Below, one piece after another: positions 61,344 to 64,000 of a DNA stretch of 64,000 bases. How positions within the stretch are numbered: the first letter of the stretch is position 1; every line of letters starts with the position of its first letter. Origin of the DNA: Rhynchopus sp. YZ270_cl-10 (lineage: Eukaryota > Euglenozoa > Diplonemea > Diplonemida > Diplonemidae); NCBI GenBank assembly GCA_964035575.1, contig OZ037903.1, forward strand, positions 955,001 to 1,019,000. Direction: 5' to 3'. A program made the translations under genes and the position numbers. Under the pieces are notes generated by a model that was given only the letters and a program-made list of their open reading frames with translations, had not been told where the DNA came from and did not search any database.

Positions 61344-61631
61344 TTCACGGGTGTTTTTTTTTCCTTTTCTGTTTTGTGGTGCCAGTAAGCATGAGAGGCT
61401 TAAATTCACCAACTTTTGAAAAAAAAAAAAAAATTCCGTGTGTTTTAATTGTGTGCGCGCGCGCCAATGCATCCCCTGTTTACATTTTTCTTTTCAAAAA
61501 AAAAAAAGAAGAAACTTTGTGGGGTAATTCGTACCTCCCGAAATTTCTCTTTTTTTTTCTCCCCCCCTTCTCCCCACTTGCCTTCCCATCTGATGACGCG
61601 TACATTGGAAGTGTATTTTTTTTTTTTTTTT

Positions 61632-61690
61632 TGTGCTTTCATCCGGAATGGCTGGCATCGTACAGTGGGTCAGTCGGAGGTGCCTGCATC
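61632..61690 (+). repeat. Family E repeat
   Basis: TTGTGCTTTCATCCGGAATG / GCTGGCATCGTACAGTGGGT / CAGTCGGAGGTGCCTGCATC; nearly the same as the 10622 copy. Confidence 0.8.
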
Positions 61691-61991
61691 CCTTTTATTT
61701 TTTTTGCTTTCAAAGCATCGTACAAAAATCTGGGAATTTTAAAAACCGAAAACATCCCTGGTTCAGATCATTGAAAACACCCTCTTTTTTTATTTTATTT
61801 TTTTTTGAAGTAACCAAGCGAAGCTTAGGTAATCTTCTCTCTCTCTTTTTTCTTCTTCTTCTCAGCATGAACCCCCTCTTAGTCCCTCCTCTCTCCTTCC
61901 CTAAATTCGTGCATAAGCTCTTTTTCATCGTTCTTTCAAATGCATAATTTTTTTTTACCCATCTCAAAACTTGTGTTCCTTTTTGTTTCGT

Positions 61992-62032
61992 TTAGATGAG
62001 TGTGCACGAGAGGCACATTCATCTTACAATTT
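61992..62032 (+). repeat. Hairpin repeat H2 (consensus)
   Basis: TTAGATGAGTGTGC-ACGAGAG-GCACATTCATCTTACAA. The stem is perfect except for one G-T pair. Confidence 0.85.
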
Positions 62033-62060
62033 TTTCTTTTTCTTTTTATTCTTCTTCTCT

Positions 62061-62092
62061 TTGGTACACTATCGAGAGGGCTTTGTATTTCA
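62061..62092 (+). repeat. Family A repeat (3' half)
   Basis: TTGGTACACTATCGAGAGGG / CTTTGTATTTCA, then a T-run. Confidence 0.7.
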
Positions 62093-62662
62093 ATTTTTTT
62101 TTGTAACAATTTTTTTGCGTCAGTGAAAGCCAGGAAGAAGGTGTGCAATGTACGTTCAACAACAATTTTTTTAATAAAAAAAAGACTTTATTTTTGGTAA
62201 AGTGTTTTCCACACACACATACAATGCACATTATTCTGAGGGTGTTCAAAGACGGGAAGGGTTGGGTTTACTGTATTTTGTAAAACATGAAACTTGGTGT
62301 ATACGGGGGGAGGGGTTTCACCACTTTTTCGCAACGATGTTGGGTGTGAAAAAGTTGTGAAAACCCCGCTCCCCGAAAAGCACCAAAACTTTGCATATGT
62401 GGTCGCTACATATTCCAAACAGGATTTTTTTATAATGAAAAATGGAAACACACCGTTTAAAGGATGAAAAAACATAAAGAGCCTTTGGGCTCTTCCTTTG
62501 TAACCTTTTTATTTTCCTCGATTGAGAGATGCGTTTTAGCACGTTTCAACTACTCTTTTTAGTCGAGGCAAGTTTGCACTTCAAACTTTCCCTTCTTTTT
62601 TTTTTTTATGTTCTTGCTTGCAACCTCCTTCGTGGTAAACCGTGTGCATACCAATGAAGTGC

Positions 62663-62742
62663 ACTCTGGGGGTTCGATAACCCCGCGGAGAAACCAATGC
62701 GTCCGACGATGCACGGTGAGGTGTTTGCACTTTTCAACGTCT
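62663..62742 (+). repeat. Family C repeat (near full)
   Basis: ACTCTGGGGGTTCGATAACC / CCGCGGAGAAACCAATGCGT ... GGTGTTTGCACTTTTCAACG. Closest to the 57731 copy. Confidence 0.8.
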
Positions 62743-63070
62743 CTTTTTTTTTTTTCAGCTCTTTTTTTTTTTTGCTTTTTGAGGAAGCGGTTTCTGTGCG
62801 GGGAAGGGTGGGTTTTATTTTCTCCCCTCTTCAGTGTCTTGTTTGTAACACCTTGATCTCATTTCCCACCCCCCCATATTTATCTCGCCCTTTTTTGATT
62901 CATACCCTTTTGTTTTGTGAAACATAAATTACGCAGCTTGCAGTTTAAAAAAATAGATAAAAGAGAGAGAGAGAGAAAAAAGCATTTTCCCCTGAAAACC
63001 ATAATATTTTGGTGTGATCGACGGAACTGTACCAAAATCAGCCACAAGGAATGCAGAGCTTTAAAAAAAG

Positions 63071-63133
63071 ACAGTGGTGATTGCCACACTGTGGCAACAC
63101 AACCGAGACAACTACACTACTCCAACAATTTAT
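63071..63133 (+). repeat. Family F repeat
   Basis: ACAGTGGTGATTGCCACACT / GTGGCAACACAACCGAGACA ... ACTACTCCAACAATTTAT. TTGCCACA/TGTGGCAA form a tight stem. Confidence 0.8.
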
Positions 63134-63170
63134 TTCAAAGCAAGACAATAATGTATTGTTTTGTGGACCA

Positions 63171-63292
63171 GACGTCAACCTCAAAATGGATGTAGGACCG
63201 CATGGTTGAGTGCCACCCCCCCCCCCGGTACACCGATCATGTACCAAAGGTACACTGTTACACGAGAGGGCTTTGTATTTCATGTCAAAATT
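63171..63292 (+). repeat. Family A repeat (full length)
   Basis: GACGTCAACCTCAAAATGGA ... CCCGGTACACCGATCATGTA ... TTACACGAGAGGGCTTTGTA / TTTCATGTCAAAATTTTGCT. Confidence 0.8.
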
Positions 63293-63567
63293 TTGCTACT
63301 GTTTTATTCCTCCCCCCCCGGAGATGTAAAGACTTTGTGAAGACTTTGTATTTTCATAAAAAAATGCCTTCGATCACATCAATATTTCAAAACCCAGCTC
63401 TGGGTTAAATGCCTTTCCCGCCCCCCTCTTCCTTTTTATTATATTTTTTGTTCTTCTGTCTGCAGCGACAACGAAAAAAAAACCCTTCTTCTTCTTCTTC
63501 TTCTCTCTCTCTCTCTCTCTCTCTCCCTGTACCCTTTCCATGCCATGATCGGGGCACTTTTTTTGGT

Positions 63568-63705
63568 TGGGTGTCCACCCCCCGGTACAGTACCAAAGGT
63601 ACACTGTTCATGAGAGTGCTTTGTATTTCAAGTCAAAATTTTGCTATTTTATTCCTCCCCCCGAAGATGTAAAAAGACTTTGAGGAGACTTTGTATTTCA
63701 AGTCA
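63568..63705 (+). repeat. Family A repeat (3' two-thirds) plus partial tandem
   Basis: GGTTGGGTGTCCACCCCCCG ... GAGTGCTTTGTATTTCAAGT, then a second GACTTTGTATTTCAAGTC about 75 bp on. The preceding copy (63171) is also followed by the same TTTTGCTA...TTTATTCCTCCCCCC and GATGTAAA...GACTTTG sequence, so the two form a diverged ~360-bp tandem. Confidence 0.75.
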
Positions 63706-63715
63706 TTTTTTTTTT

Positions 63716-63752
63716 TAAGCATGAGAGGCTTGTGTTCTTCTATACCAACTTT
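63716..63752 (+). repeat. Hairpin repeat H1 (partial)
   Basis: TTAAGCATGAGAGGCTTGTG / TTCTTCTATACCAACTTTT. Confidence 0.55.
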
Positions 63753-63848
63753 TCGAGCTTGGGAGAATATGTGTCCGAGATTTCAGGTTTCGATAACCCA
63801 TGAAATGTCAATAAAGATTTGGACGAGTTAGCGGGGATGTTTTTTTTT

Positions 63849-63880
63849 AGATGAGCGTGCACGAGAGGCACATTTATCAT
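63849..63880 (+). repeat. Hairpin repeat H2
   Basis: AGATGAGCGTGC-ACGAGAG-GCACATTTATCAT. Confidence 0.8.
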
Positions 63881-64000
63881 TTTTTTTTCTCTTTTTTGCG
63901 TGATAATTCACTCTACCGTCGAAGTCTTATTAGCACCCGCATTTTCCCCCAATTTTAAGATACATGATTAATCACGTGTATCTTCGCGGTTTTTGTTTTT

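Larger units (their letters stand above)
50291..64000. other. 13.7-kb region without intact genes, dense in repeats
   Basis: No reading frame here has the GC content, acceptor context and composition of the genes to the left. The region holds inverted-repeat elements, a tandem array, paired TIR elements, and copies of repeat families A, C, D, E, F and H. Several frames of 100-160 codons exist but are Phe/Lys-rich products of T- and A-runs. It resembles subtelomeric or heterochromatic sequence. Confidence 0.7.

Noticed and set aside
1-64000. CRISPR arrays, operons with ribosome-binding sites, rRNA genes
   Set aside because: None seen; the spacing and variety of repeats do not fit CRISPR, the genes have cis-introns, and no rRNA-like stretch was recognised.

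Overview
The window is nuclear DNA from a unicellular eukaryote. About 20 protein genes lie in the first 50 kb, and all are on the + strand. Coding regions are GC-rich and mostly uninterrupted; spacers are AT-rich with many T- and A-runs. Nearly every start codon is preceded by a pyrimidine tract and an AG a few to some tens of bases upstream, as for spliced-leader trans-splicing of polycistronic RNA. I infer thirteen conventional cis-introns (46-249 nt; GT..., mostly GTATGN; always CAG at the 3' end). One-strand gene order, probable trans-splicing and true cis-introns together suggest Euglenozoa, more like a diplonemid than a kinetoplastid. This is an inference; no marker gene proves it.

Layout: 45-9235 has a Pro-rich protein with a C-terminal globular domain, a carnitine acyltransferase (3 exons), a GNAT acetyltransferase and a mitochondrial PDK/BCKDK-type kinase (2 exons). 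9236-14333 is a 5-kb repeat-rich spacer. 14334-29756 has a single-pass membrane protein, an FKBP-TPR co-chaperone, an MLH3-type MutL protein, a basic, probably organellar protein, a small two-exon gene, an HMG-box-like protein, a basic coiled-coil protein and a two-exon protein of unknown role. 30242-39758 is one gene for a ~3,154-residue fibronectin-III-type protein split by a 52-nt intron. 40295-50290 has a protein with weak similarity to axonemal dynein light intermediate chain, a GPI-anchored Cys-repeat surface protein, a PPR protein, a low-complexity protein, a triple cold-shock/RRM RNA-binding protein and a small, probably N-myristoylated protein. 50291-64000 holds no convincing intact gene and is packed with repeats.

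The most unusual content is in the spacers. At least six short repeat families (30-130 bp) recur from end to end, nearly always in the orientation of the genes. Several are stem-loops with a constant loop. In the main family two stem sequences, which differ by compensating changes, carry the same ACGAGAG loop. Copies often start within about 100 bp of a stop codon. One copy runs into the acceptor of a downstream gene, and another fills part of a cis-intron. The gene-poor end also holds a nested inverted-repeat element (50906-52637), a 471-bp tandem duplication, a nearly identical three-unit ~265-bp tandem array, and two related copies of a small element with terminal inverted repeats.

Functionally the genes are a mixed set: mitochondrial acyl metabolism and its control, protein folding, DNA mismatch repair/meiosis, organellar RNA handling, RNA binding and surface/cytoskeletal proteins. 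This fits a transcription unit without functional grouping.
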